Shown here: in pieces, positions 1 to 6,570 of the stretch
Layout: each line of letters starts with the position of its first letter
Numbering within the stretch: the first letter of the stretch is position 1
Origin: Actinomycetota bacterium
GTDB lineage: Bacteria; Actinomycetota; Acidimicrobiia; Acidimicrobiales; Ilumatobacteraceae
NCBI GenBank assembly: GCA_009704425.1
Contig: WLEG01000079.1
Coordinates: forward strand, 1 to 7,812
Length of the DNA: 7,812 bases
Reading direction: 5' to 3'
Notes under the pieces: generated by a model
The model's input: only the letters and a program-made list of their open reading frames with translations
The model's database searches: none
Told to the model about the DNA's origin: nothing
Position numbers and translations under genes: made by a program

Positions 1-510
1 GATGACCGGCGGGTCCGATTCGGAGTTTCCCCGAAGATCCCGGATCAGGTCCGCCAACGCGTCCACTTGACGAACGCGAACCGCGGACTCGTCGAAGCGG
101 TGGTTCAGATGTGTGCAGACGACGGGCCACGCGCCCCACGGCGTGTCCAAGCGTGCGTGCACGGCCTTGCGATAGCCGGCGTCGGAGTCCTTGCCCGGAA
201 GAGTCACCTGCCCGTGGTGTCCGATGGGCCACCGCGAAAGGATCGCGTTCCCCATGGCCGTCTCCTCGCCGGCGTCGCCCGACGAACGACGCGGGAACCA
301 CGGACCGTCGGACACGAAACAATGCAGGCCCAGATCGCGCGCGAGGTCGTCGGCGAACGTGCGCACCTCGGTGCCGTTTCGCACGCAGAAGACCTCCTGC
401 AGACACACCACGTCGGGGTTCTCGCGCGTGATCACCCGACGAACGGCCTCACGACGATGTTCGAAGGGCCCGAACTCGTACCAGAGGTTCCACGTCATCA
501 CCCGCATCAT
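1..510 (-). CDS. Endonuclease/exonuclease/phosphatase (EEP) superfamily protein, 3' end cut by window edge
   Basis: This is the first 170 codons of a gene that continues beyond the left edge. The superfamily comprises Mg-dependent phosphoesterases acting on nucleic acids, phospholipids or phosphorylated small molecules. Visible hallmarks in order are the MTWNLW strand (residues 5-10, Asn8), the metal-binding Glu in LQEV (Glu39), GNAILSR (87-93) and the THL motif (His134). The visible part ends in PPVI, just where the family's GDFN motif would be expected next, so the catalytic Asp/Asn and the final His are outside the window. No signal peptide is visible, so the product is probably cytoplasmic. 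Two ATG codons stand in tandem (510 and 507), with a third at residue 5. I chose 510 because a GAGGAA ribosome-binding site lies 6 bases before it. It follows the M15 peptidase gene by 10 bases and is probably co-transcribed with it. The substrate cannot be told from sequence; short bacterial EEP proteins of this kind are often annotated only at family level. Confidence 0.88.
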   Translation of the reverse strand, partial: MMRVMTWNLWYEFGPFEHRREAVRRVITRENPDVVCLQEVFCVRNGTEVRTFADDLARDLGLHCFVSDGPWFPRRSSGDAGEETAMGNAILSRWPIGHHGQVTLPGKDSDAGYRKAVHARLDTPWGAWPVVCTHLNHRFDESAVRVRQVDALADLIRDLRGNSESDPPVI

Positions 511-516
511 GCGGGG

Positions 517-522
517 TTCCTC
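517..522 (-). promoter_or_regulatory. Shine-Dalgarno site of the EEP gene, overlapping the upstream stop codon
   Basis: On the minus strand GAGGAA starts inside the TGA stop of the peptidase gene (523-521) and sits 6 bases before the ATG at 510. This decides the EEP start and suggests translational coupling between the two genes. Confidence 0.65.
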
Positions 523-2650
523 AACCGGCATTGCTGCGGGAGTCGAAACGTCGTTCGGCGTTCATCGAGACGAACCGTAGATCACCCGACGGCGAGAACG
601 AGCCCTGGATGTCGACGATCATGTGCGTGGCGGCCGACGTGTACAGACAGAACGAGCCATCGGCGTCCACCGGCACCACCGCCAGGTTCGCCGCGGTGCG
701 ACCGGGAATCACGTTGGCGTTCGACGCGGTCTCGGTGCTGGGCGACAGCGCCGAGCACTTGTCGGCCTGCACGTAGCCCGATGCCACGCTGTCGGTGAGG
801 GTGATGTTCACCAACACCGCCGATGCTCCGGCCGGCGCCGTCAATCGCAGGATTCCCCCAGCCGGTCGACGCACTCCGCAACCGTCCACGTGGCACTTGC
901 GCGTGTCGACGAGTCGGGTCTGGGGCGTCAACGTGAGCCCCCACTGACCGGCCGGCGAGAACGCGCCCTGCACGTCCACGATCTGGTGCAGCTCACCGGT
1001 GGTCGCGGTGCAGAAACCCCGGGTCGCTCCCACGTTGCCCACGGTGACGATGGCCAGATTGGACACGATGTCGTTGGCGCCGAAGTTCAGATTGGACGAC
1101 GTCTGCCCGCGCGCGGCGAGCGACTCACACGAATCCGCGGTGAGGAAACCACCGGCGATGGCGGTGTCGGTCACCGTCACGTTGGCGAGCAGCGACGTCG
1201 AGCCTGCCGGGGCCTGGGGAACCGGGACGCCGTTCAGCGACGAGGTGGAGGCCCGACCTCCGAGACGGCATGCTCCGGCCGCGTCGCAGCGATCGCCCTT
1301 GCGGGTGTCGAGCACGCGCGTGGGGGTGACGAGCGTGAATCGGCCCGATGCGGGTCCGGCCACGCGCGAGGGCAGGAAGAAGCCCTGCGCGTCGACGATC
1401 ACGTGCATGGGGTGCGAGTTGAAGATGCAGAAACGTCCGAGGGAATCCAACGGCACGACGGCCAGGTTGGCCACGGTTCCACCCTTGCTCACGTTGCCGT
1501 TCGACCACGCGCGTTCTCCGGAGACGGCGACATCGCATCGTTCGGCGGTGACGAAGGCATCGGTGGACGCTCCGGTGAGGGTGATGTTCACCAACGCCGC
1601 GGTGGCTCCGGCCGGGGCCTGCAACACGATCGGGGTGCGCCAGCCGGCCTGAGGACGATCGGCCCACGCGCACGTGCGCACCGTCGTGGTTCCCTCCACC
1701 TGGTTGCTGCAATAACGGGTCACCGACGCGCCGTTGAAGCGGGCGATGGCCACCGCGTCGTCGGCCGTTCCGCGGAACTCGAAGTGCATGGGGTCGCGCA
1801 GGATGCTCGACCGTTGCGTGGTCGGCGTCGCGCATCCGCCGTTCCAGCCGTAGCCACCCCACAACAGACCCCATTTCTGCGCGGTGTCCACCACCCACTT
1901 GGGGATGTCGGTGCGCATCGGCACGGCGCACGCGGTGGTGGCGCCGTTCTCGGCCGACGGTGCGTAGCGAATCTCGGGGTTGGCGCCCACGTTGAAATCG
2001 ATCGCCAGTCCCCACGAGTGATTCGACAACGACTTGGCGTCGAGGCCCACGCAGTCCTTGCGGGTGTTCGACGTGCAGCGGAAGTTGTAACCGATGACGT
2101 CGCGGATCTTGTAGCCCTTGGCCTGCACCTCGGCGAGGAAGCCCTCGAAAAGCACGAGGGCCCCCGCGGGGGCCTGCACTGCTCCGGCTTTGATGGACCC
2201 GATTCGTCCGGCGTTCTTCCACAGCGCCTGTTCCCACGCCCGCAGAGCCTCACTACCCGTGTAGGACCACCCGAGCCACTTCCAGCCCGGGTTCGTCGAG
2301 CCGTCCGCGTTGAAGGGCATCGGAGGTGTTCCCCAACCGCGCTCGGCCGGCTCGGAGAACTTGGAAACCACGCACGACACCACGTTTCCACTGGCGATCT
2401 GGGCGTCGGTGCAGCGCGCGGGCATCGACGGCGTCACCCACGGTGTGGAGTCGGAGGAATCGATGTTCGTGGTTCGCACGGTGGCCGGAGCGGCGCTCGC
2501 CTTGGCCGACGCGGGTGCGGTCAACATCGCGAACATCATCACCGCGTACACCACGAGGCCCACGAGGACGACGAAGGGGGCGATGCGGTTGGCGCGGCGG
2601 GGACGACGCTCGCTGCCGGTGTGGGGGTTCATGATCGACTGGCTCATCAC
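521..2650 (-). CDS. Secreted M15-family (VanY/CwlK-like) peptidase with three C-terminal repeats
   Basis: The protein has 709 residues. A basic N-terminus (RRPRRANR, 15-22) and a hydrophobic stretch (about 23-47) ending in ASA (47-49) form a signal peptide or anchor, so it is likely exported and acts on peptidoglycan peptides. The peptidase domain spans roughly residues 55-307. SNHSWGLAIDFN holds the zinc ligands His211 and Asp218, and DPMHFEF holds the third ligand His289. Asp286, three residues before His289, matches the D-x-x-H arrangement of the L-Ala-D-Glu endopeptidase branch (M15C) and is the likely catalytic acid. Specificity is inferred; D-Ala-D-Ala carboxypeptidase activity is the alternative. 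Residues about 337-705 are three tandem Cys-containing repeats, probably for adhesion or wall binding. The start could be GTG 2650, ATG 2647 or ATG 2632. None has a clear ribosome-binding site, and all leave the signal peptide intact. It is followed by the EEP gene after 10 bases and is divergent from the VWA gene. Confidence 0.88.
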   Translation of the reverse strand: MMSQSIMNPHTGSERRPRRANRIAPFVVLVGLVVYAVMMFAMLTAPASAKASAAPATVRTTNIDSSDSTPWVTPSMPARCTDAQIASGNVVSCVVSKFSEPAERGWGTPPMPFNADGSTNPGWKWLGWSYTGSEALRAWEQALWKNAGRIGSIKAGAVQAPAGALVLFEGFLAEVQAKGYKIRDVIGYNFRCTSNTRKDCVGLDAKSLSNHSWGLAIDFNVGANPEIRYAPSAENGATTACAVPMRTDIPKWVVDTAQKWGLLWGGYGWNGGCATPTTQRSSILRDPMHFEFRGTADDAVAIARFNGASVTRYCSNQVEGTTTVRTCAWADRPQAGWRTPIVLQAPAGATAALVNITLTGASTDAFVTAERCDVAVSGERAWSNGNVSKGGTVANLAVVPLDSLGRFCIFNSHPMHVIVDAQGFFLPSRVAGPASGRFTLVTPTRVLDTRKGDRCDAAGACRLGGRASTSSLNGVPVPQAPAGSTSLLANVTVTDTAIAGGFLTADSCESLAARGQTSSNLNFGANDIVSNLAIVTVGNVGATRGFCTATTGELHQIVDVQGAFSPAGQWGLTLTPQTRLVDTRKCHVDGCGVRRPAGGILRLTAPAGASAVLVNITLTDSVASGYVQADKCSALSPSTETASNANVIPGRTAANLAVVPVDADGSFCLYTSAATHMIVDIQGSFSPSGDLRFVSMNAERRFDSRSNAG
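536..1642 (-). repeat. Three tandem protein repeats (plus a terminal half unit) in the M15 peptidase
   Basis: Each unit runs through an APAG(A/S) turn (residues 345, 480 and 605), an (L/A)N(I/V)T(L/V)T strand, one Cys, an SNxN segment, NLA(V/I)V, a second Cys, then H-x-IVD-x-QG-x-F. Successive units are joined by a LVDTRK-like motif (residues 448, 582 and, degenerate, 703). Spacings of 135 and 125 residues show the period. The paired cysteines (372/408, 508/547, 632/668) recur 36-39 residues apart and could form one disulfide per unit. The last motif, RRFDSRS, begins a fourth unit that is not completed. At DNA level 23 bases are identical between units one and three (793-815 and 1573-1595), the rest being diverged. 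Confidence 0.8.
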
Positions 2651-2789
2651 GGGGACAGGTATCGGACCCCCCTCGACGGGCCTTGAGGAATTGGCGACGA
2701 ATCACCCTCTCAACTGGGCGAACGCACACTTCGCTCCCCCGGCGACGTTCCTTGTCTCGAGCCACCCGACGTGGCCGGAAGGAGACATC
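2651..2789. other. Divergent intergenic region between the M15 peptidase and VWA genes
   Basis: These 139 bases must hold promoters for both directions. I found no convincing -10 or -35 pair on either strand. The plus-strand side has no TA dinucleotide in its last 100 bases. On the minus strand GATACC ends 7 bases before the GTG at 2650 and is at best a weak -10. A small inverted repeat (GCCAC and GTGGC, 2761-2775) lies just before the VWA ribosome-binding site. Confidence 0.5.
2777..2784 (+). promoter_or_regulatory. Shine-Dalgarno site that fixes the start of the VWA gene
   Basis: GGAAGGAG is followed by five bases and the ATG at 2790. The reading frame is open far upstream, back to 2310, but that stretch is antisense to the peptidase gene. 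This strong site argues for the downstream start. Confidence 0.85.
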
Positions 2790-4043
2790 ATGAAGCCCAC
2801 CATCAGCCTCGACCACGCGGTCATCGTCGCCCGGCGCGACGAGACCGTCAACGCCCTCCTGGAGCTGACCGCTCCCCCGGCGCCCACCCTCGAGCGACCG
2901 CCGCTCGACATCGCCCTCGTCATCGACCGCTCGGGTTCGATGGAGGGTCGCCCCCTCGACTCGGTGCGCAAGGCCGTTCTCGAACTGCTGCGCGTGGCCG
3001 GGGCGAACGACCGTATCGCCGTGGTCACCTTCGACACCTCGGTCGACACGGTGTTGCCCCTCGAGCACCACGACGTCGTCGCGGTCGCCGGTCGTATCCG
3101 CGCCATTCACAGCGGCGGTTCCACGAACCTCTCGGCGGGTTGGCTGAAGGGTGTCGAGATCCTCACCGCCGCGAAGCGACCCGACTCGGTGGCACGGGTG
3201 GTGGTGCTCACCGACGGGCACGCCAACGCCGGGGTCACCGAGCACGACGCCCTGTGCACGATGGTGCGCGGCGCGACCGATCACGACATCACCACCTCGT
3301 TGATCGGTTTCGCCGACGGCCACGACGAGAACCTCATTGCGGCCCTGGCCGACGCCGGTCGTGGCAACGACTACTGGTGCGCCGGACCCGATCAGGCACT
3401 GAACGTGTTCACCGCCGAGTTCGCCGGTCTCGCGTCGGTGGTGGCGCAGAATCTCTCCGTGGAGGTTCGCCCCACCGTGGCCACCGCCGCCTTCGAGTGT
3501 CTCAACGAGTTCGACACCACACCGGTGCCCGGTAACGAGGCCGCCCGGGTGATCAACATCGGCGACGCGTACGGCGACGAGGTTCGCCGACTGGCGTTGC
3601 GCTTCGCGTTGCGACCGGTGAGCACCACCGATGAGGTGTTGATCGCCGAGTTGGTGGTGCGCTGGGCGTCGACCGTGGGCTCCGTCGCGTTGCACGAACT
3701 GGTCATCCCGGTCAGCGTGAACAGCGTGAGCGAGGGCACCGCACGTCCCGACCCGGACCCGCGGGTGGTGGAGCACGTCGTGCGGTTGGAAGCCGCCGAC
3801 GACCGTCGTCGGGCCATCGACGCCGCGCGACATCGTCGCTTCGACGAGGCCCGTCGTCTGGCCCACCGCGCCGCCGACAAACTCATCGGAGTCGGCGCCG
3901 ACCCGGACGAGGTGCGCGAGCTGATGCGGTTCGCCGCCGACATCGAGCACGCCGACGAGATGACCATCAAGGGCATGCGCTCGGCCAGTCGTCAGACCAA
4001 CAAGGGGCGTCGTTCACGCTTCGACCCGCACAACCCGTACTGA
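2790..4043 (+). CDS. Cytoplasmic von Willebrand factor type A (VWA) domain protein
   Basis: The protein has 417 residues. It opens with a short beta-rich segment (1-38) and then a VWA domain (about 39-210). All three parts of the metal-ion-dependent adhesion site are visible: DRSGSM (Asp46, Ser48, Ser50), Thr112 in GGSTNL, and Asp142 in LTDG. A Mg-dependent protein-binding surface is therefore expected. The second half (about 215-330) looks beta-rich. The tail (about 335-417) is helical and very rich in Arg and Asp/Glu, ending in a basic stretch. There is no signal peptide or membrane segment, so it probably works in the cytosol as a scaffold or partner-binding protein. No partner such as a MoxR ATPase is in the window. 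Its architecture resembles stand-alone bacterial VWA proteins of the YfbK/chloride-channel-like kind, but the true function is unknown. It is followed after 67 bases by the SDR gene. Confidence 0.85.
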   Translation: MKPTISLDHAVIVARRDETVNALLELTAPPAPTLERPPLDIALVIDRSGSMEGRPLDSVRKAVLELLRVAGANDRIAVVTFDTSVDTVLPLEHHDVVAVAGRIRAIHSGGSTNLSAGWLKGVEILTAAKRPDSVARVVVLTDGHANAGVTEHDALCTMVRGATDHDITTSLIGFADGHDENLIAALADAGRGNDYWCAGPDQALNVFTAEFAGLASVVAQNLSVEVRPTVATAAFECLNEFDTTPVPGNEAARVINIGDAYGDEVRRLALRFALRPVSTTDEVLIAELVVRWASTVGSVALHELVIPVSVNSVSEGTARPDPDPRVVEHVVRLEAADDRRRAIDAARHRRFDEARRLAHRAADKLIGVGADPDEVRELMRFAADIEHADEMTIKGMRSASRQTNKGRRSRFDPHNPY

Positions 4044-4070
4044 TCCGACGGGACCCATCGGTTACCGTTT

Positions 4071-4103
4071 CCCTCGGGCGCGACACACGATCGCGCCCGA
4101 GGG
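4071..4103 (+). promoter_or_regulatory. Perfect 13-bp hairpin covering the SDR ribosome-binding site
   Basis: CCCTCGGGCGCGA (4071-4083) and TCGCGCCCGAGGG (4091-4103) are exact reverse complements around a 7-base loop. The right arm contains most of the GAGGGGGA ribosome-binding site (4099-4106) of the SDR gene starting at 4111. If the full arm pair is transcribed, the site would be locked in a very GC-rich stem. The structure lies 27 bases after the VWA stop and has no U-run, so it could instead be a U-less terminator for that gene, or a DNA-level operator. A TACCGT hexamer at 4063-4068 could be a -10 element; transcripts from it would start inside the left arm and escape much of the stem. 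Confidence 0.6.
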
Positions 4104-4110
4104 GGACGTC

Positions 4111-5085
4111 ATGGGAGATCGATTCGAGGACGGGTTCGCCGGCCGTGTCGCCGTGGTCACCGGCGGTGGCACCGGCATGGGTCGCGAGATGGTTCGCCAA
4201 CTCACCGCCGACGGCTGCGACGTGGCCACCTGCGACGTGATCGGGGAGAACCTCGACGAGACGGTGGCCATCTGCGCCGCCGACGGGAACTCCGGTGAGA
4301 TCCTTCCGTTCATCGCGGACGTGTCGGTCGAGTCCCAGGTGCTGGCGTTCCGCGACCGCGTGGCCGCGTGGCGGCCGCACGTGAACCTGTTGTTCAACAA
4401 CGCCGGCATCGGTGGCGGCGGCAGCATCGTGCTCGACGGTCGAGAGGAATGGGAGAAGACCTTCGGCGTGTGTTGGTACGGCGTGTACTTCAACACCCGG
4501 GCGTTTCTGCAACTACTTCTCGACGCACCCGTGGGCCACGTGGTGAACACCAGCTCGGTGAACGGGTTCTGGGCCTCGCTCGGACCGGGCATCCCGCACA
4601 CCGCTTACAGCGCGGCGAAGTTCGCCGTGAAGGGTTTCACCGAGGCCCTCATCACCGACTTCCGCATCAACGCACCACATCTGCGGGCGTCGGTGGTGAT
4701 GCCCGGACACATCGGAACCTCCATCGCCATCAACTCGCGCAAACTTCTGGGCGCCGACCCCAAGGAGATGACCGCCGAGCAGGTGGCCCAGGTGCGCGAA
4801 CGTTTGTCGCGAGCGGGCTTGGACGTGAGTGGCGCCAGCGACGAGGACCTTCGCGTGGGCATCCAGGCCCAAGGTGAAGCGTTCCGCGATCAGGCGCCCA
4901 CGTCGGCGGCTCGGGCCACCACCATCATCCTCGACGCCGTGAAGCGCGGCGACTGGCGCATCCTGGTGGGCGACGACGCCGTGATCCTGGACGAGATGGT
5001 GCGCGAGAATCCCACCGACGCCTACCTGCCCGATTTCATGACCCGCGTGCACGCCCGCGGGGCTCTGAGGTTCACCGACAACTGA
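4111..5085 (+). CDS. Short-chain dehydrogenase/reductase (SDR) with long C-terminal extension
   Basis: The product is a 324-residue NAD(P)-dependent oxidoreductase of the classical SDR fold, longer than the usual 250 or so. The cofactor motif TGGGTGMG is at 17-24. Asp42 at the end of the second strand favours NAD(H) over NADP(H). ADV (69-71) and NNAG (96-99) follow. The catalytic centre has Ser148/Ser149 in NTSSVNG and YSAAK (Tyr166, Lys170), then the MPG turn (197-199). The Asn of the SDR tetrad, normally in a VNxxG context, appears to be Cys121 (FGVCWYG). Residues from about 205 form an extended, partly charged C-terminal part that could cover the substrate site or serve an oligomer contact. 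The substrate is unknown; actinobacterial relatives are often linked to lipid or steroid-like substrates, which is only inference here. ATG 4111 is supported by GAGGGGGA a few bases upstream, inside a hairpin. Confidence 0.9.
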   Translation: MGDRFEDGFAGRVAVVTGGGTGMGREMVRQLTADGCDVATCDVIGENLDETVAICAADGNSGEILPFIADVSVESQVLAFRDRVAAWRPHVNLLFNNAGIGGGGSIVLDGREEWEKTFGVCWYGVYFNTRAFLQLLLDAPVGHVVNTSSVNGFWASLGPGIPHTAYSAAKFAVKGFTEALITDFRINAPHLRASVVMPGHIGTSIAINSRKLLGADPKEMTAEQVAQVRERLSRAGLDVSGASDEDLRVGIQAQGEAFRDQAPTSAARATTIILDAVKRGDWRILVGDDAVILDEMVRENPTDAYLPDFMTRVHARGALRFTDN

Positions 5086-5105
5086 CACCCGCCGTGTGGG
5101 TCGCT

Positions 5106-5119
5106 GGGACCGAGGTCCC
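5106..5119. promoter_or_regulatory. 14-bp dyad upstream of alanine dehydrogenase, candidate operator
   Basis: GGGACC, two bases, then GGTCCC form a perfect dyad centred 43.5 bases before the predicted transcription start at 5156. That is a usual place for an activator binding next to RNA polymerase. The geometry resembles the GGGACT-xx-AGTCCC core of mycobacterial DevR/DosR boxes, with the inner base pair changed. The regulator is unknown and the resemblance is suggestive only. Confidence 0.4.
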
Positions 5120-5143
5120 TACTCGGTTCGGATCGTCGATTCC

Positions 5144-5149
5144 TAGACT
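5144..5149 (+). promoter_or_regulatory. -10 element of a probable leaderless promoter for alanine dehydrogenase
   Basis: TAGACT fits the actinobacterial TAnnnT -10 consensus and ends 6 bases before the ATG at 5156. Transcription would then begin at or next to the A of the start codon. No good Shine-Dalgarno sequence precedes that ATG, which agrees with leaderless translation. No clear -35 hexamer is seen. Confidence 0.6.
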
Positions 5150-5155
5150 CAGGCC

Positions 5156-6253
5156 ATGTCCTGGGATTCGGAACAAGTCGTCGGTGTGTTGAAAGAGGTC
5201 AAGGCGCACGAGCGTCGCGTGGCGTTGACGCCCGATGGTGCACGGGCGTTGGTGGATGACGGACGCTCCGTCGTGGTGGAAGCCAGCGCGGGTGAGGGCG
5301 CCGGATTCGCCGACGACGAATACCGTGCGGCGGGCGCCACCATCGTCGACAGCGCCGACGAGGTCGCCGAGCGAAGCGGACTTCTTCTGCACGTGAAGGA
5401 ACCCCAGCCCTCGGAGTTCGGCCTGTTCCGCGCGCACCACACATTGTTCACCTACCTGCATCTGGCCGCCGCGCCCGAGGTGGCCGCGGCGTTGCAGACC
5501 TCCGGCTGTCGGGCCATCGCCTACGAGTCGGTGGAAGTGGATCGCACCTTTCCGCTTCTCGCGCCCATGAGCGCGGTGGCCGGTCGCCTGGCCGCCCAGA
5601 GTGCCGCCATGTACCTGGAAGCCCGCAACGGCGGTCGCGGGGTGCTGTTCGGTGGCATTCCGGGCGTTCCCCCGGCGCGGGTTTTGGTGATCGGAGCCGG
5701 CGTGTCGGGTCGTCACGCCGCCGACGTGGCCGCGGGGATGGGCGCCGAGGTGATCGTGGCCGACCTCGACGAGGCGCGCGCGGTCGCCGTGGCCGACGAG
5801 ATCGGCGGCAACTCGCGCGGAATCGCGTCGGGCCCCGGCGTCATCGACGCGTTGGCTCCCACCTGTGACGTGATGATCGGCGCCGTTCTCGTTCCCGGCC
5901 GTAGCGCGCCCATCGTCATCACCGAGGCCACGCTCGCCGCGATGCCCCGGGGTTCGGTGATCATCGACATCGCCATCGATCAGGGCGGTTGTGTCGCGGG
6001 TGTTCGGTCCACCACGCATCAGGACCCCGTTCGCACCATGGGACACGTGCGGGTGTCGGCCACGCCGAACATGCCGGCCGCGGTGCCGCGCACGTCGACC
6101 GCGGCGTTGACCGCGGCCACGTTGCCCTACGTTCGTTCACTGGCGGCCGGTTGGACGTCGGCCGTGGCGCGGCATCCCGAGTTGGCGGGCGCGGTGAACG
6201 TGGAGGGTGGACGCGTGGTGCATCCCGACGTGCAGGCCTCTCTGGGACGCTGA
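5156..6253 (+). CDS. ald: Alanine dehydrogenase
   Basis: The 365-residue enzyme interconverts L-alanine and pyruvate plus ammonium using NAD (EC 1.4.1.1); it is cytosolic and commonly hexameric. The N-terminal substrate domain has GVLKEVKAHERRVALTP (10-26), with Arg21 as the likely carboxylate-binding residue, then VKEPQ with Lys81 and YLHLA with His102. The NAD-binding domain starts near GGIPGV and has GAGVSG (180-185) and the ribose-binding Asp203. IDIAIDQGG holds the likely catalytic Asp275. The C-terminal signature PNMPAAVPRTST is present. These match the family along the whole length, with no truncation, and the size is close to the usual 370 or so. The related transhydrogenase alpha subunit is less likely given the DQGG and NMP..VPRTST motifs. 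The start is ATG 5156; it adds about six residues before the usual start, but no other start codon fits. The gene appears to have its own promoter. No Lrp/AsnC regulator gene is in the window. Confidence 0.93.
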   Translation: MSWDSEQVVGVLKEVKAHERRVALTPDGARALVDDGRSVVVEASAGEGAGFADDEYRAAGATIVDSADEVAERSGLLLHVKEPQPSEFGLFRAHHTLFTYLHLAAAPEVAAALQTSGCRAIAYESVEVDRTFPLLAPMSAVAGRLAAQSAAMYLEARNGGRGVLFGGIPGVPPARVLVIGAGVSGRHAADVAAGMGAEVIVADLDEARAVAVADEIGGNSRGIASGPGVIDALAPTCDVMIGAVLVPGRSAPIVITEATLAAMPRGSVIIDIAIDQGGCVAGVRSTTHQDPVRTMGHVRVSATPNMPAAVPRTSTAALTAATLPYVRSLAAGWTSAVARHPELAGAVNVEGGRVVHPDVQASLGR

Positions 6254-6281
6254 CCGAACCGAGTCGATCGACGAACCCCGT

Positions 6282-6479
6282 TCAGTAGCTGGGGCACAAC
6301 GGCGGATCGTCGTCGCTGTGCTTGACGAAGGCGTGTCCGCAGTCGTCGCAGATGTCGTCGGCGGCCGGAATGCCCGCGCGTCGGCGGCGACGTTCCTCGC
6401 GGATGTCCTCCATCTCGGCTCGACGCTCGGCCTTCTTCTTGCCATGCCGATAGGCCAGGTACGCACCAAACAGTCCCAT
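6282..6479 (-). CDS. Small (65 aa) uncharacterised protein with zinc-ribbon-like C-terminus
   Basis: I do not recognise a named family. An AAGGAG ribosome-binding site lies about five bases before the ATG at 6479, which strongly supports the gene. The protein has a short hydrophobic start (MGLFGAYLAY), a long, very basic and probably helical middle (KKKAERR to RRRRR, about 14-35), and an acidic tail. The tail contains C44-x2-C47, His49, His54 and Cys62 (CDDCGH ... HSDDDPPLCPSY), which could bind one zinc. The charged helix could form a coiled coil or contact nucleic acid or ribosomes. It converges on alanine dehydrogenase, with 28 bases between the stops, and is divergent from the acyl-CoA dehydrogenase. 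A longer frame open upstream (to 7067) is antisense to that gene and not credible. Confidence 0.75.
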   Translation of the reverse strand: MGLFGAYLAYRHGKKKAERRAEMEDIREERRRRRAGIPAADDICDDCGHAFVKHSDDDPPLCPSY

Positions 6480-6570
6480 GATCACTCCTTCGGTACCGAG
6501 AACGACCGCGACGAGACGAACCGTGCGCTCGGCTTTGCGCACACGACCCCCCGACTGGGAGACTTCGGTC
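6480..6570. other. Divergent intergenic region with ribosome-binding sites for both flanking genes
   Basis: The 91 bases carry AAGGAG for the small protein (minus strand, just right of 6484) and GGGAG (6557-6561, plus strand, 9 bases before ATG 6571) for the acyl-CoA dehydrogenase. A 10-bp palindrome, TCGGTACCGA (6490-6499), lies next to the minus-strand site. I see no convincing -10 element on either strand. Confidence 0.5.

Noticed and set aside
793..1595. 23-base direct repeat as a possible recombination or mobile-element signature
   Set aside because: It encodes the same conserved strand in two protein repeat units 260 codons apart, so it is explained by internal duplication of the domain.
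2651..2662. GATACC as a -10 element for a leaderless peptidase mRNA
   Set aside because: It matches only the middle of the -10 consensus, lacks the final T, and has no -35 partner. It is too weak to call.
623..2686. A 687-codon open frame on the plus strand
   Set aside because: It lies antisense to the M15 peptidase gene, which has clear motifs and a signal peptide. The translation is low-complexity (Arg, Gly, His rich), typical of shadow frames in GC-rich DNA.
2253..3950. A 565-codon open frame on the minus strand
   Set aside because: It is antisense to the VWA gene, has no recognisable domain and has a composition dominated by Gly, Val, Arg and His.
6263..6272. 10-bp palindrome between the convergent ald and small-protein genes
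   Set aside because: It has no loop to form a stable terminator, and such short palindromes are frequent in GC-rich DNA.
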